DNA of 64,000 nucleotides from Frankia alni (lineage in GTDB: Bacteria; Actinomycetota; Actinomycetes; Frankiales; Frankiaceae): assembly GCA_026225295.1 (NCBI GenBank), contig JAMFSN010000035.1, positions 1-64,000 on the forward strand, in the 5' to 3' direction. The translations under genes were made by a program, and so were the position numbers. A model generated the notes under the pieces. The model had not been told where the DNA came from. It made no database searches and saw only the letters and a program-made list of their open reading frames with translations. How positions within the stretch are numbered: position 1 is the stretch's first letter; the number at the start of each line of letters is the position of its first letter. Positions 33,850 through 43,142 of this stretch are shown in pieces.

Positions 33850-35021
33850 GCCGCGTTCGGGTGCCCGTCTGGCTGCGGCGCGGCGTCGGGCTGGTCGTGG
33901 TGATCCTGCTGGTCGAGTACGTGCTGCTGCCCCAGATCGCCGGGGCCCGCAACGCGCTCCACGTCCTGTCGGACGTGCATCCGGGCTACCTGGCGTTGGG
34001 CATCGGGCTCGAGGCCGGTTCCCTGGCGGCTTATGCGCTGCTGACCCGCAGCGTGCTGCCGACGCCGGGGCGGCCGTCGCTGTGGACGCTGGCCCGGATC
34101 GATCTCACCACCCTGGGCGTCAGCCACGTCGTGCCCGGGGGCGCGGCCACGGCCGCGACGCTGCGCTACCGGCTGTTGACCGACGCGGGTGTGCGACCGC
34201 CCGACGCGGTGTCCGGTGAGGCGATCCAGGGGGTCGGCTCGGCGGTGGTGCTCAACGTCATGCTGTGGGTCGGGCTGCTGATCTCGTTGCCGACCCACGG
34301 CGGCAACGCGCTCTACGTGACGGTCACGGCCCTGGGGACCGGGCTGATCGCCGCGGTGGCGGCGGTCGTCGTCCTGGTCACCCGGAACAGCGCCGGCACG
34401 GTCCGGGCGGTCCGCGCGGTGGCCGGCCGGATCCCCGGTGTGCCTCCCGACGGGGTGGAGAGTCTGGTCCGGGCCTTCGGCGACCGGCTCCGGGCGCTCG
34501 GCACCGACCGGCCGCTGCTGGCCCGGGCGGCCCTGTGGGCGGCCGCGAACTGGCTGCTGGACGCGGCGTCGCTGTGGGTTTTTCTCGCCGCGTACGGCCA
34601 TCACACCGATGTGGTCGGCCTCCTCGTCGCGTACGGCCTGGCCAATGTGCTGGCCGCGGTCCCCATCACCCCGGGCGGGCTGGGCATCGTCGAGGGGGTG
34701 CTGGTCCCGACCCTGGTCGGGTTCGGGTCGCCCCGGTCCATCGCGATCCTCGGCGTCGTCACCTACCGGTTGGCCAATTTCTGGCTGCCGATCCCGATTT
34801 CCGCGTTGACCTACCTCTCGCTGCGCACCGGCCGGCTGCGACACCACCGCCTGCCGGCGGCCCGGCCCTGGAACCATTCCAGAGACCCGGACCATTCCAG
34901 AGACGTGGACCATCCCGGAGACGTGGACCATTCCAGCCACGTGGACCATCGTCGACCCGATGCCGGGGCGCCGGCCGGCGCGGCCCGCGAACGGCAGCCG
35001 GACCCGACCCTCGAAGCGTGA
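33846..35021 (+). CDS. LPG-synthase-like membrane protein (UPF0104)
   Basis: 391-residue membrane protein with about eight helices, of the lysylphosphatidylglycerol-synthase TM/flippase type. The motif SHVVPGGAATAATLRYRLL and the later AVPITPGGLGIVEGVL are typical for this family, which moves or modifies lipids. The soluble synthase domain of MprF is absent. GTG 33846 overlaps an 8-codon leader. GTG 33786 (with AGGGGA 9 bases upstream) is an alternative start. An 18-base repeat gives a His/Asp-rich C-terminal tail. It lies just after the ABC exporter. Confidence 0.85.
   Translation: MSRVRVPVWLRRGVGLVVVILLVEYVLLPQIAGARNALHVLSDVHPGYLALGIGLEAGSLAAYALLTRSVLPTPGRPSLWTLARIDLTTLGVSHVVPGGAATAATLRYRLLTDAGVRPPDAVSGEAIQGVGSAVVLNVMLWVGLLISLPTHGGNALYVTVTALGTGLIAAVAAVVVLVTRNSAGTVRAVRAVAGRIPGVPPDGVESLVRAFGDRLRALGTDRPLLARAALWAAANWLLDAASLWVFLAAYGHHTDVVGLLVAYGLANVLAAVPITPGGLGIVEGVLVPTLVGFGSPRSIAILGVVTYRLANFWLPIPISALTYLSLRTGRLRHHRLPAARPWNHSRDPDHSRDVDHPGDVDHSSHVDHRRPDAGAPAGAARERQPDPTLEA
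34874..34945. repeat. four 18-bp tandem repeats in the C-terminus
   Basis: Four copies of a unit like CCATTCCAGAGACGTGGA, in frame, encoding HSRDPD, HSRDVD, HPGDVD and HSSHVD. They form a His/Asp-rich cytoplasmic tail of the membrane protein. Confidence 0.9.
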
Positions 35022-35041
35022 ACCCGCGGGTCAGCCCGGGA

Positions 35042-36526
35042 TCAGCCGCGGCCGGCGGGTGATCGGGGCGCCCGGCGCAGGGCGTTCATCTCCTCGATGA
35101 ACAGCGCGGCGAACCGTTCCGCGGCCGGACGCTCGAAGAGCGCCCGCGAGCAGCCGAAGTTGAGCCAGGTCCGGCCGCCGTAGCCGGCCACCCCGACCGC
35201 CAGCCCCTGCGGCGGACCGGCGAATGTCGCGAAGAACAGCGACGTCACCGTGGGCCCGTCGGTCCCGAACGTCCACGGCTCGGTGACGCGGGAGAGCTTC
35301 GACAACGTGGTGGTCGGCATCAGCCAGTGCCGGCTCAGGCCGATGCCGGCCCGCACCACCCACATCCGCACCCGGGCGGGCAGCACGGCCAGCACGCCGC
35401 GCGGGCCGACGACCGCGGCCGGCCCCTTGGCCATCGAGTCGGTGTCCTTGATCCGGCTGGTCTGGTCGACGACCGACGTCAACAGGCGGCGCGGGTTGAC
35501 CCGGTCCGCGGGCGAACTGAGCACGATGGCCTGCCGGTTGGCGTTGCCGACGCCGTCCAGCCGGGCCGCGCGCGGCCGCTTGTTGACCGGGATCCGGATG
35601 CGGATCTGGCGGGACGGGCGGCCCTGCTCCCCGTTCCAGCGGGCCACCGTGGCGTGCAGCGCCGCGACCAGGACGTCATTGGTGGTGGCCGCCGCCCACG
35701 GGTCGCCGCCGGCCGGCCGGTCGGCCGGCGCGTGGGTCGCCGCGTCACCGGAACCCGGCGACGGGTCGTCCGGCGCGGCGGGCGGTAGCTCGGTCTGGAC
35801 GACGAGGTAGCCGCGCCCCGGGCCACTCGTCAGGCCGGCCGCGGCCGGCGCGATCCGGGTCGGTGGACGGTGCCAGGCTGACGCGAGGGTCTCGGCGACC
35901 GTGCCGTCGGGCAGGGCCGCCACGAGCGCGTGATCGTGGTCGGGCGCCGGGTCAACCGGCCCCCCGTCCGGAATCGGAACCGGAACCGGGTCCGGCGCGT
36001 TGTCCGACGGCGTGGACGTTCCCAGCCGCGCGGTCCCGCCGTAGGCCTCGACGATCGCGCGGGTCAGTTGCAGCGCGCCCGTCCCGTCCATTGCGACGTG
36101 ATGCGCGACGACGGCGAGGGCGTCGCAGGTCGGAAGCCGGGCCAGCAGGAACCGGACCGGGGCGGTGACGGCGAGGTTCATCGGGCGGGCGCACAGCGCC
36201 GCGAACACCTCCCGCATCTCCTCCTCGTCGGCGCACCCGACGCAGCTCAGGAGATCGGCGCCGGTCCCGCGCCCGGGGCCGGCGAGGAAGCTCCAACGGG
36301 GGGCCCGGCCCGCGCCCACGACGAGCCGGGCCCGGGCCATCCGATGGCGCTGGGCGGCGGCGTCGATCGCGGTCCGCAGCTGTCGCGGGTCGAGCCGGCC
36401 GTCGATGCGGACCAGCAGCGCGACCACCTTGGGGGCCTGCGTCCGGTCGGAGGCCAGGATTTCTTCCTCCTGGGCCGACAGGTCACGATCCCGGGTCGGG
36501 GGTTCCGGGCTGCGGGTGATCGTCAT
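35042..36526 (-). CDS. condensation/WS-DGAT-like acyltransferase
   Basis: 494-residue acyltransferase-fold protein. The active-site motif HHxxxDG is present as VAHHVAMDGTGALQL. A Pro/Asp-rich insert at about 175-200 and another at 240-275 lengthen the linker. Further landmarks are RIRIPVNKRPR and PTVTSLFFATFAGPP. The family includes wax-ester/diacylglycerol acyltransferases and related condensation enzymes; which lipid or amide it makes is unknown. ATG 36526 has GAGGAGG upstream. It is convergent with the membrane-protein gene. Confidence 0.8.
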   Translation of the reverse strand: MTITRSPEPPTRDRDLSAQEEEILASDRTQAPKVVALLVRIDGRLDPRQLRTAIDAAAQRHRMARARLVVGAGRAPRWSFLAGPGRGTGADLLSCVGCADEEEMREVFAALCARPMNLAVTAPVRFLLARLPTCDALAVVAHHVAMDGTGALQLTRAIVEAYGGTARLGTSTPSDNAPDPVPVPIPDGGPVDPAPDHDHALVAALPDGTVAETLASAWHRPPTRIAPAAAGLTSGPGRGYLVVQTELPPAAPDDPSPGSGDAATHAPADRPAGGDPWAAATTNDVLVAALHATVARWNGEQGRPSRQIRIRIPVNKRPRAARLDGVGNANRQAIVLSSPADRVNPRRLLTSVVDQTSRIKDTDSMAKGPAAVVGPRGVLAVLPARVRMWVVRAGIGLSRHWLMPTTTLSKLSRVTEPWTFGTDGPTVTSLFFATFAGPPQGLAVGVAGYGGRTWLNFGCSRALFERPAAERFAALFIEEMNALRRAPRSPAGRG

Positions 36527-36776
36527 CCGTCCTCCTCGCGGGGCCCCCACGACCAGGGGCGATCACCTTCCGGCCGACGTGTGGAGATCAGCGCCACTGG
36601 TCCCGCCCGGTGTGGTCCGGAAAGTCTGAATCGTACCGTCAGGGCCGGTTGACGCGTCGTAACAGGGATCGGAAGGGGGCCCATAAGGGCCCTCGCGCGA
36701 TGGTCGGTGGGGGCACCGGGGAAGATGGGTTCAAGCGAAGGCGGGGTGGACGGCACTGGTGGCAGCAGGAGGGGTG

Positions 36777-36959
36777 ATGGTGCGGCTACGCCGCGTGGCT
36801 AGTAGGGGCGGCTACCAGGTCGCCTGTCCGGAGTGCCGGACGCCGGGAACGGCGCCGCATCCGAAGCCGGAGGCGACCTATCTCAAGGGCGTCCACGACG
36901 GTCTGCACCACCGGGGCGTCTCGACCGCGACCCTCAAGCGGACGCGGCGGCCCGGATAG
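36777..36959 (+). CDS. small basic protein with a CPEC motif
   Basis: 60 residues including GGYQVACPECRTPGT, which has a single CxxC pair, and an Arg/Lys-rich end. AGGAGGGG lies close before ATG 36777 (spacing 2) and GTG 36780 (spacing 5), so the GTG may be the real start. The stop TAG abuts the first copy of a 23-base direct repeat. A single CxxC is too little to claim a zinc finger. Confidence 0.5.
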   Translation: MVRLRRVASRGGYQVACPECRTPGTAPHPKPEATYLKGVHDGLHHRGVSTATLKRTRRPG

Positions 36960-36980
36960 TCGGTACCCGCGTACATCGAA
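36958..36980. repeat. left copy of a 23-bp direct repeat
   Basis: AGTCGGTACCCGCGTACATC plus GAA. It matches 22 of 23 bases at 37902-37924, where the same sequence forms the last codons of the HD-domain gene. The single difference would be a silent GCC/GCG change if read as that gene. The two copies enclose the secreted-protein gene. Confidence 0.85.
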
Positions 36981-37080
36981 TCGCGATCCGGCCGATTAAA
37001 GACCTTCGCCCCCGTCCGGGTGCTAGCATCTTTTTTCCTGGCCCTTTTTGGGAGGCCGGGCTACCCGGGGGAGTAGAACA

Positions 37081-37872
37081 ATGGTACTAGCCACGATGAT
37101 GCGCAGGCGGCTCAGGCTGGCCGCGGTGGCCGTTGCATTACTCGTCATGTCGTTTCTCGGTATGGCGCCGGTCAGTGCCGCTCAACACCAGAACGCCAAC
37201 CTCTACGTCAACTGGAACTTCGGCTCCGCAAGTGGGTTCTGGAACGTCGATCAAGTGATGTGGTTGGGCCAGGAGGCACCGGCCACCTTCTGGGCGATGA
37301 ATTGGGTGTGGCAGGACGACCCGTCCACCGGCGGCTATCTGGGCCTGCAGACCTCCGGCAACCGTTTCGACGGTACCACCGGTGACACGGCTATCTTTTC
37401 GCTCTGGGGATCCAACGCCTACCAGGGTCCGTCCTGCGGAAAGTTCCCCGCGGAAAGTGGCGGTACCGGATACAGCTGTCGGCTGCCCGTCACCATCTAC
37501 TCTTCGCACCAGTACAAATACCGCGTATGGAGGCTGGGTGCCGACAGCGGCGGCCAGTGGTGGGGGGGCTGGGTCATCAATGTGGACGACGGGACCGAAA
37601 CCTACCTCGGCGCGCTGCGGGTGCCGGCTTCCCACACGCTCATGCGACCCCCGATGAACTTCACGGAATATTACGGCACGGCGGTCGCCTGCAATAAGGT
37701 TCCGGTTTCTACCGTCTATTGGACACAGCCGGCCGCCAATTCGCTCGGCGGTGGCGCCTACCAGTACGGTTCCGAATACAGTTCCTATGTCAAGGGTGCC
37801 TGTACCGACGGTACGGTAACGACCGAGAACCTACATTGGACCACGGCCGCCTTCGTACGCATGGGCGGCTGA
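37081..37872 (+). CDS. secreted protein (possibly DUF3472-like)
   Basis: 263-residue exported protein. The signal peptide is basic (MMRRRLRLAAV), then hydrophobic (AVALLVMSFLGMA), with cleavage near VSAAQ. The mature part is rich in Trp, Tyr, Gly and Ser and reads GGYLGLQTSGNRFDG, AIFSLWGSNAYQG and YRVWRLGADSGGQWWGGW, suggesting a beta-sandwich. It resembles DUF3472 proteins, which I state with caution. GGGGGAG lies 8 bases before ATG 37081. It looks somewhat less GC-rich than its neighbours, and it is flanked by the 23-base direct repeat, which together hint at acquisition. Confidence 0.75.
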   Translation: MVLATMMRRRLRLAAVAVALLVMSFLGMAPVSAAQHQNANLYVNWNFGSASGFWNVDQVMWLGQEAPATFWAMNWVWQDDPSTGGYLGLQTSGNRFDGTTGDTAIFSLWGSNAYQGPSCGKFPAESGGTGYSCRLPVTIYSSHQYKYRVWRLGADSGGQWWGGWVINVDDGTETYLGALRVPASHTLMRPPMNFTEYYGTAVACNKVPVSTVYWTQPAANSLGGGAYQYGSEYSSYVKGACTDGTVTTENLHWTTAAFVRMGG

Positions 37873-37899
37873 CCGCCCGGCGGGGGAGGCGCCGCGCGG

Positions 37900-38502
37900 T
37901 CAGTCGGTACCGGCGTACATCGAACGCTTCGGGCGGCTCATCAGGTCGCGGATGAGTGGCTCGTAGTGCTCGAGGGAGTGCGTCGGATGATCGGGGTCGA
38001 AGGAGTTCTGGTCGTACTCGGCGCAGAACTCGGCGGTCAGATCGAAGCGGGGGTCGTCCCGGTAGCGGTCCCGCCGATCGCGGTCGAGCCCGACGAAATG
38101 GAAGAAGTAATAGCCCTGGAACTCGCCGTGGTGTTCGACCAGCCAGTGCAGGTCGGGGTCGACGAACGGCTTGACGATCGCGGCGGCCACATCGGCGTGG
38201 TTGTGGGGGCCGAGGGTGTCCCCGATGTCGTGCAGCAGGGCGCACAGGAGGTATTCGTCGCTGCGACCGGCCCGCTCGGCGCGGGTGGCGGTCTGCAGGC
38301 TGTGGGTGAGCCGATCGACCGCGAAACCCCCGAAGTCACCGCCCAGCAGGCGCAGGTGGGTGAGGACCCGGTCGGGCAGAGCGGCGCCGAACTCGTGGTT
38401 GGCGGCCCCGATGACCAGCCAGTCCTCCGGGGTTCCGTCGGTCATCGCGTGGAATGAGGCCCGGGTACGGGACGGTGCCGTGGACGTGACAGGTTGGTTC
38501 AT
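37900..38502 (-). CDS. HD-domain hydrolase
   Basis: 200-residue metal-dependent HD-superfamily protein. The metal ligands are seen in VDRLTHSLQTATRAERAG (first His), ALLHDIGDTLGPHNHADV (HD pair) and the later VEHHGEFQGYYFFH. The pattern resembles PhnZ and related mixed-valent di-iron oxygenases as much as phosphohydrolases, so the reaction is open. GGAGG lies 6 bases before ATG 38502. Its last codons form the right copy of the 23-base direct repeat. It is divergent from the hydroxylase. Confidence 0.82.
   Translation of the reverse strand: MNQPVTSTAPSRTRASFHAMTDGTPEDWLVIGAANHEFGAALPDRVLTHLRLLGGDFGGFAVDRLTHSLQTATRAERAGRSDEYLLCALLHDIGDTLGPHNHADVAAAIVKPFVDPDLHWLVEHHGEFQGYYFFHFVGLDRDRRDRYRDDPRFDLTAEFCAEYDQNSFDPDHPTHSLEHYEPLIRDLMSRPKRSMYAGTD
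37902..37924. repeat. right copy of the 23-bp direct repeat
   Basis: AGTCGGTACCGGCGTACATC plus GAA, encoding the end of the HD protein (SMYAGTD). The partner lies at 36958-36980, about 944 bases to the left. Confidence 0.85.
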
Positions 38503-38702
38503 CGGTGCCTCCGCGGGTGGCCGGGACGGGATGGTGCCACCCTCCACCATCCGCCGCCGCCGGGCCCGATGCGCCTCCTTCGGAAGAATCGCGTTTCCTA
38601 TCGGAGCAGCCGGCCGGGCGTGGGTCCGGCGTGCCACCATGGCCGTCGGGGCCGGGCCGGGCCGGCGGCCCCGCCGAACCGACGATCGGCTGGCCAGGCG
38701 CC

Positions 38703-40277
38703 ATGACCAACCCGAACGAATCCGGCGCCGACCAGCCGGGCGCCGAACCGGTCGACGGGCTGCCCGACGGGGCGGTCGTGCCGGTCGTCGTGGTCGGGGC
38801 CGGTCCGACCGGACTGACCGCGGCGGCGCTGCTGGCCGGCCGGGGGGTCGACGGGCTGGTGGTGGAGAGCCGGCCCGGTCCCTACCCGTTACCCCGCGCC
38901 GTTCATCTCGACGACGAGGTGCTGCGGATCCTGCAGCGGGTCGGCATCGCCGAGCAGTTCGCCCGGGTCAGCCGGCCGGCCGAGGGCTTGCGGCTGGTCG
39001 GGCCGACGCTGGCCCCGATCGCGGAGTTCCGGCGCGACCGGCCGGTCGGCGAGCACGGGTGGCCCCAGGCCAACATGTTCGATCAGCCTGACCTGGAACG
39101 GCTGCTGCGCGCCACCCTGGCCGACCGGCCCGGGATCGAGGTGCGCTACGGGACCCGGTTCGACGCGGCCCGGCCGGCGCCGGACGGACCCGCGCCCCTC
39201 CGCGTCGGGCTGACCGACCTGGTCAGCGGCCGCCGGATCCATCTGTGGACCCACGCCGTCCTGGGCTGTGACGGTGCGAACAGCGCGGTCCGCACGACGA
39301 TCGGGGCCCGGCTGCGACCGAACCGGTTCGCGGAACGGTGGCTGGTCGTCGATGTGCGCAGCCGGCGGCCGCTGCCGCACTGGAACGGCGTCCATCAGGT
39401 CTGCGACCCGGACGCGGCCGCCACCTACATGCGGGTCGGGCCCGACCGCTACCGCTGGGAGTTCCGTCTGGCCGACGGCCAGGCCGGGACCGACGTGGAC
39501 GTGCCCGCCCGGCTGGCGCCGTGGGCGGGCGACGTTCCGGTCGACGAGCTGGAGATCGTCCGGCAGGCCGAATACACGTTCCGGGCCCAGATCGCCGACC
39601 GGTGGCACTGCGGGCGGGTGTTTCTGCTGGGGGACGCCGCCCACCTCACCCCGCCGTTCATCGGGCAGGGGCTGGGCGCCGGGCTGCGTGACGCGGCCAA
39701 CCTGACCTGGAAGCTCGACCTGGTGCTGGCCGGTCGGGCCGACGAACGGGTGCTGGAGACCTACCAGAGCGAACGGCGGCCGCAGGTGGCGATGGTCATC
39801 CGCCTGGCCGTTGCGGTCGGGTGGCTGATGACCGGCCGGCACCCGGCCGCGCGGTGGGGGCGCCGGGCGTTGCCGGCGCTGGCCCGCCCGCGACTGGCGG
39901 CGCGGGTGCTGGCCACCATCTCGCCCCGACTGCGGCGCGGGCCGCTGGTGGAGCGGCGGCGCGGCGACCGGCTGGCCGGCACGTTGTGCCCGCAGCCGAC
40001 GGTGGTCCGCGACGGGGTGCCCCAGCGACTCGACGACGTGCTCGGCGACCGGTTCGCGGTGATCCACAACCGGCCGCTGGACGAGGCAGCCCGGGCGCTG
40101 GCCGACGCCCTGGAGGCCGTTCGCCTGCCGGTGGCGGCCGACGACGAACTGGGGCGGTGGCTGGCCCGGGGCCGGGCCACGGCGGCGGTCGTCCGACCCG
40201 ACCGGGTGGTCATGGCCAGTGTCCGGGAGTCGGCGGCGAGGGGCCGTTGCCTGCTCCGTGTAGAGCGGTATGCCTGA
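38703..40277 (+). CDS. FAD-dependent aromatic hydroxylase (MhpA-like)
   Basis: 524-residue flavin monooxygenase resembling 3-(3-hydroxyphenyl)propionate hydroxylases. The FAD motif is VVVVGAGPTGLTAAALL, the DG motif is VLGCDGANSAVRTTIGA, and the GD motif is FLLGDAAHLTPPFIGQGLGA followed by LRDAANLTWKLDLVL. The thioredoxin-like C-terminal domain is short. It would add a hydroxyl to an aromatic ring using NAD(P)H and oxygen; the substrate is not known. No ring-cleavage gene is adjacent. Confidence 0.88.
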   Translation: MTNPNESGADQPGAEPVDGLPDGAVVPVVVVGAGPTGLTAAALLAGRGVDGLVVESRPGPYPLPRAVHLDDEVLRILQRVGIAEQFARVSRPAEGLRLVGPTLAPIAEFRRDRPVGEHGWPQANMFDQPDLERLLRATLADRPGIEVRYGTRFDAARPAPDGPAPLRVGLTDLVSGRRIHLWTHAVLGCDGANSAVRTTIGARLRPNRFAERWLVVDVRSRRPLPHWNGVHQVCDPDAAATYMRVGPDRYRWEFRLADGQAGTDVDVPARLAPWAGDVPVDELEIVRQAEYTFRAQIADRWHCGRVFLLGDAAHLTPPFIGQGLGAGLRDAANLTWKLDLVLAGRADERVLETYQSERRPQVAMVIRLAVAVGWLMTGRHPAARWGRRALPALARPRLAARVLATISPRLRRGPLVERRRGDRLAGTLCPQPTVVRDGVPQRLDDVLGDRFAVIHNRPLDEAARALADALEAVRLPVAADDELGRWLARGRATAAVVRPDRVVMASVRESAARGRCLLRVERYA

Positions 40278-40308
40278 ACGCTGTCACGTCGGAAGCCGAC
40301 CCCGACGG

Positions 40309-42222
40309 CTATCCGAAGGTGAACGAGTAGGCGTTCAGACCCGGCGACAGGGAAATGGTCATCGTGCCCCGTTCCTCGGTGTCGCGGGAAAGCACGGTGT
40401 AAATGTCGGGCGCCCCCGATACCCGGTAGGTGGTTGTCTTCCCGTCGACCGTCACGGTCATCGTTCCGGTGCCCCCGACATCGAGATAGACGTCGTCGGC
40501 CGCGTAGTTGAGTCGGAGGCCGGCGCCCCGGCCGGTGGTGAGCGACTCGGCGCCGACCGTCCAGGCCCCCGAGAGGGCGAACTCGTCGGCCGGCAGGCTC
40601 GAGGGATAAGTAAAGGTTCGCGGACCGGGGGTCAGGATTCCACCGGCAAAGCTGTTGGCCCGGGTCGCACCCAGATAGGTCTCCGGGGTCTGGTCGGCCG
40701 AGGTGGGCGTCAGATCGGCGGTGTTCGTGGCCGGCGGCAGCGCCACCTTGTCGTTCGCCGTGGTCAGGAGCTGCCGGATGAGCGCTTCGGTCGTCGGGTA
40801 GGCACCTTCGCCGATCGAGACGTAGCGCACGGCGCCGGTCGCGTCGATCAGGTAGTCGGCCGGCCACGACTGGTTTCCGTAGTTGTTCCAGGTCGTGTAC
40901 CTGTTGTCCAGGGCGACGGGATAGTGGATTCCGAGCCGCTTCGTTCCGGCCGCGACATCGCTCGGGACGTGCTCGAAGGCGTACTCCGGGGTATGTACGC
41001 CGATGACCTCGAAACCGTCCGAACGGTAGTCCGAATACCAGGCGTTGACGTGCTTGATGGCCCGCTGGCAGTTGATGCAGGAGTAGGCCCAGAAGTCGAC
41101 GAGCACCACTTTCCCGCGTAGTCCGGCCAGACTCAGCGGCGCTCCGTTCGGGGTGTTCAGCCACTGCTGGATGCCCCCGATGGCCGGTGCCGGACCGCAG
41201 TCCTGCAACGTCGTCGTGGCCCCGGCGTTCTCCGAGCAGGACATCAGCTCCGGACTCTGGCTCCCGCCCAGGGCCTGGCTCACCGTTTTCTTGCCGTTCA
41301 GGGCGTTGTTCAACGACGTCGTGTAGTCGGGCACGGCCCGTTGCAGCGCGTCGGTGACGTTGAAGGTCAGCGCGACCGCCAGCCCGATCACGACCACACC
41401 GGCCACGGTCCGGACGGTCCGCTGACGACGGCGGAACGCCCGCACCCGCCCGGTGATGCCCTGGCCGGCGAGGGCGAAGGCCAGGAGCGGAATGGCCGTC
41501 CCGACCGCGAAGGCGAGGGTCAGCGCCAACGTCTTCGTGCCGATCTGCCCGGTCGCGCCGGCCACGGTGATGGCGGCCAGGACCGGACCCGCGCACGGCA
41601 CGTAGACCGCGCCCAGCGCCAGCCCGAGAACAAACGCGCCGTGATCGGCCCCGACCCCGCGTTGCGGGATCCGGGCGAACGGCTTCTCCAGCACGGCCTC
41701 GACCCGCGGGACGATCATCCCGATGCCGAGCAGCAGCAGCGTGACCAGCCCGGCCCACCGGATGACGTTCCCGGGCAGGTCCAGCGCGTCCAGCAGGACC
41801 GCGCCGAGCAGCGTGAAAAGGCTGAAGCTGAGCGTCAGGCCGGCGACCACCAGGTACGGCCGCCGGCGGTCCCGGCGGTCCCGGGCCGCGGCGCTCGCCG
41901 TCGGCCGGGCCGGTGCCGCCCCGGGCCGCCGGGTCGCGCGACCCGCGTTCCGGACCGGCCGGTCCGGTCCGCCCACCCGCCGCTGCCCGGTCCGCGCGGC
42001 GCCCACCAGGGCCTGGTCGTCCGCGCCGACGGCGGCCGTCGGGACGGCGCCGGTCGGCGAGGTGGCCGCGGTCGGCGAGGTGGCTACGGTCGGCGCGGAG
42101 GGCCGGTTTCCGGCCGCCTGGGCGCCGGCCGAAAAGAAGATCACCGAGAGGACCGGCAGCACGCAGGGCGAGATCCCGGTGATAAGCCCCCCGACGAACC
42201 CGATCACGATCAACGCGATCAC
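40309..42222 (-). CDS. dipZ: DipZ: CcdA-thioredoxin fusion
   Basis: 637-residue membrane protein joining a CcdA/DsbD-type electron-transfer domain, a thioredoxin-like domain and a C-terminal beta-sandwich. The CcdA part begins [16 protein letters not shown] and contains [15 protein letters not shown], with the two redox Cys. The thioredoxin motif is [17 protein letters not shown]. The C-terminus, from about residue 510, resembles a carbohydrate-binding fold. It carries reducing power across the membrane. GTG 42222 has GGGAGG 6 bases upstream. A low-complexity linker lies at 40-115. Confidence 0.92.
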   Translation of the reverse strand: MIALIVIGFVGGLITGISPCVLPVLSVIFFSAGAQAAGNRPSAPTVATSPTAATSPTGAVPTAAVGADDQALVGAARTGQRRVGGPDRPVRNAGRATRRPGAAPARPTASAAARDRRDRRRPYLVVAGLTLSFSLFTLLGAVLLDALDLPGNVIRWAGLVTLLLLGIGMIVPRVEAVLEKPFARIPQRGVGADHGAFVLGLALGAVYVPCAGPVLAAITVAGATGQIGTKTLALTLAFAVGTAIPLLAFALAGQGITGRVRAFRRRQRTVRTVAGVVVIGLAVALTFNVTDALQRAVPDYTTSLNNALNGKKTVSQALGGSQSPELMSCSENAGATTTLQDCGPAPAIGGIQQWLNTPNGAPLSLAGLRGKVVLVDFWAYSCINCQRAIKHVNAWYSDYRSDGFEVIGVHTPEYAFEHVPSDVAAGTKRLGIHYPVALDNRYTTWNNYGNQSWPADYLIDATGAVRYVSIGEGAYPTTEALIRQLLTTANDKVALPPATNTADLTPTSADQTPETYLGATRANSFAGGILTPGPRTFTYPSSLPADEFALSGAWTVGAESLTTGRGAGLRLNYAADDVYLDVGGTGTMTVTVDGKTTTYRVSGAPDIYTVLSRDTEERGTMTISLSPGLNAYSFTFG

Positions 42223-42298
42223 TGGTGCCTCCCGGGCGTCGGTCGGACCGGCCGTCCCCGGCCCCGGCGGGACGGGGCGTTCACCAGTACCACGGGCC

Positions 42299-43072
42299 TC
42301 AGACCCGGCCGGTTCGGACGGGGTCCTTCTCGAAGATCAACGTCTGGACCACCACGATGCCCGGGCGCGGCTGGTCCGGGTTCGGCAGGCGCCGCAGGGC
42401 CCCGATGGCCGGCTCGACGACGCGGGCCCACTGGTCGGCCGGAACGTCCCAGAGGCTGGACCACAGCCGGTCCTCGACCAGGCGCGCCGCGGCGGTGGGG
42501 GTGGTCGGCGGGGCCGGGGTCCGTAGCTCCAGGTCCTCGACCAGGGTCAGACCCACCGGCCCGGCCAGCGGCGCGAGGACCGCCGGTTCGTCCGTCCGCG
42601 GCCGGTCGCCGACCAGGGCCCGGGCCATGGGCCCGATCAGGTCGGAGATGTCGCTCGCCTCCGGCTGGCCGGTGCCGACCACCGCCAGCCGGCCACCGGG
42701 GCGCAGGGCCCGGGCCACCTCGGACAGCACGGCGCCCGGCTCGTCGACCAGATGCAGCACGTGGACGGCCAGGGCGGCGTCGACGGTGGCGTCGCGGACC
42801 GGCAGGGCGCTGACGTTCCCGAGCACGAGCCGGCCCGGTACCCGCGCCGCCGCGCGGGCCAGCATGGCCGGCGCGATATCGAACCCGGTCACCCGCCAAC
42901 CACGGTCCGCGAACGCCACCGCGATCAGTCCGGTGCCGACCCCGAGCTCGATCAACTCGCCGGGCGGCAGATGGGGCGCCAGGTGGGCGGCGACGGCGCG
43001 GCCCCGTTCCTCACCGCCGCGGGTCTCGTCGTAGCGGTCCGCAACCCGGTCGAAACTGCCCCGTGAAGCCAC
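42299..43072 (-). CDS. class I SAM-dependent methyltransferase
   Basis: 257-residue methyltransferase. The SAM-binding motif I is [19 protein letters not shown], followed by [15 protein letters not shown] and [12 protein letters not shown], as in ubiE/Methyltransf_11 proteins. GTG 43072 starts [18 protein letters not shown]. The substrate is unknown. It is divergent from an SDR gene 70 bases away, sharing a short promoter region, and downstream on the minus strand of nothing obvious. Confidence 0.87.
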   Translation of the reverse strand: MASRGSFDRVADRYDETRGGEERGRAVAAHLAPHLPPGELIELGVGTGLIAVAFADRGWRVTGFDIAPAMLARAAARVPGRLVLGNVSALPVRDATVDAALAVHVLHLVDEPGAVLSEVARALRPGGRLAVVGTGQPEASDISDLIGPMARALVGDRPRTDEPAVLAPLAGPVGLTLVEDLELRTPAPPTTPTAAARLVEDRLWSSLWDVPADQWARVVEPAIGALRRLPNPDQPRPGIVVVQTLIFEKDPVRTGRV

Positions 43073-43142
43073 GGCTCGAGGCTACCCCGCCCGGGGCGGG
43101 GTTCCGGTGACGGATCGGCCCGGCCGTGGCATCGTCGCCGGG

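Noticed and set aside
31918-35021. ABC exporter plus LPG-like protein as a bacteriocin system
   Set aside because: No precursor peptide, peptidase domain or modifying enzyme is adjacent, and the ABC protein lacks a C39 domain.
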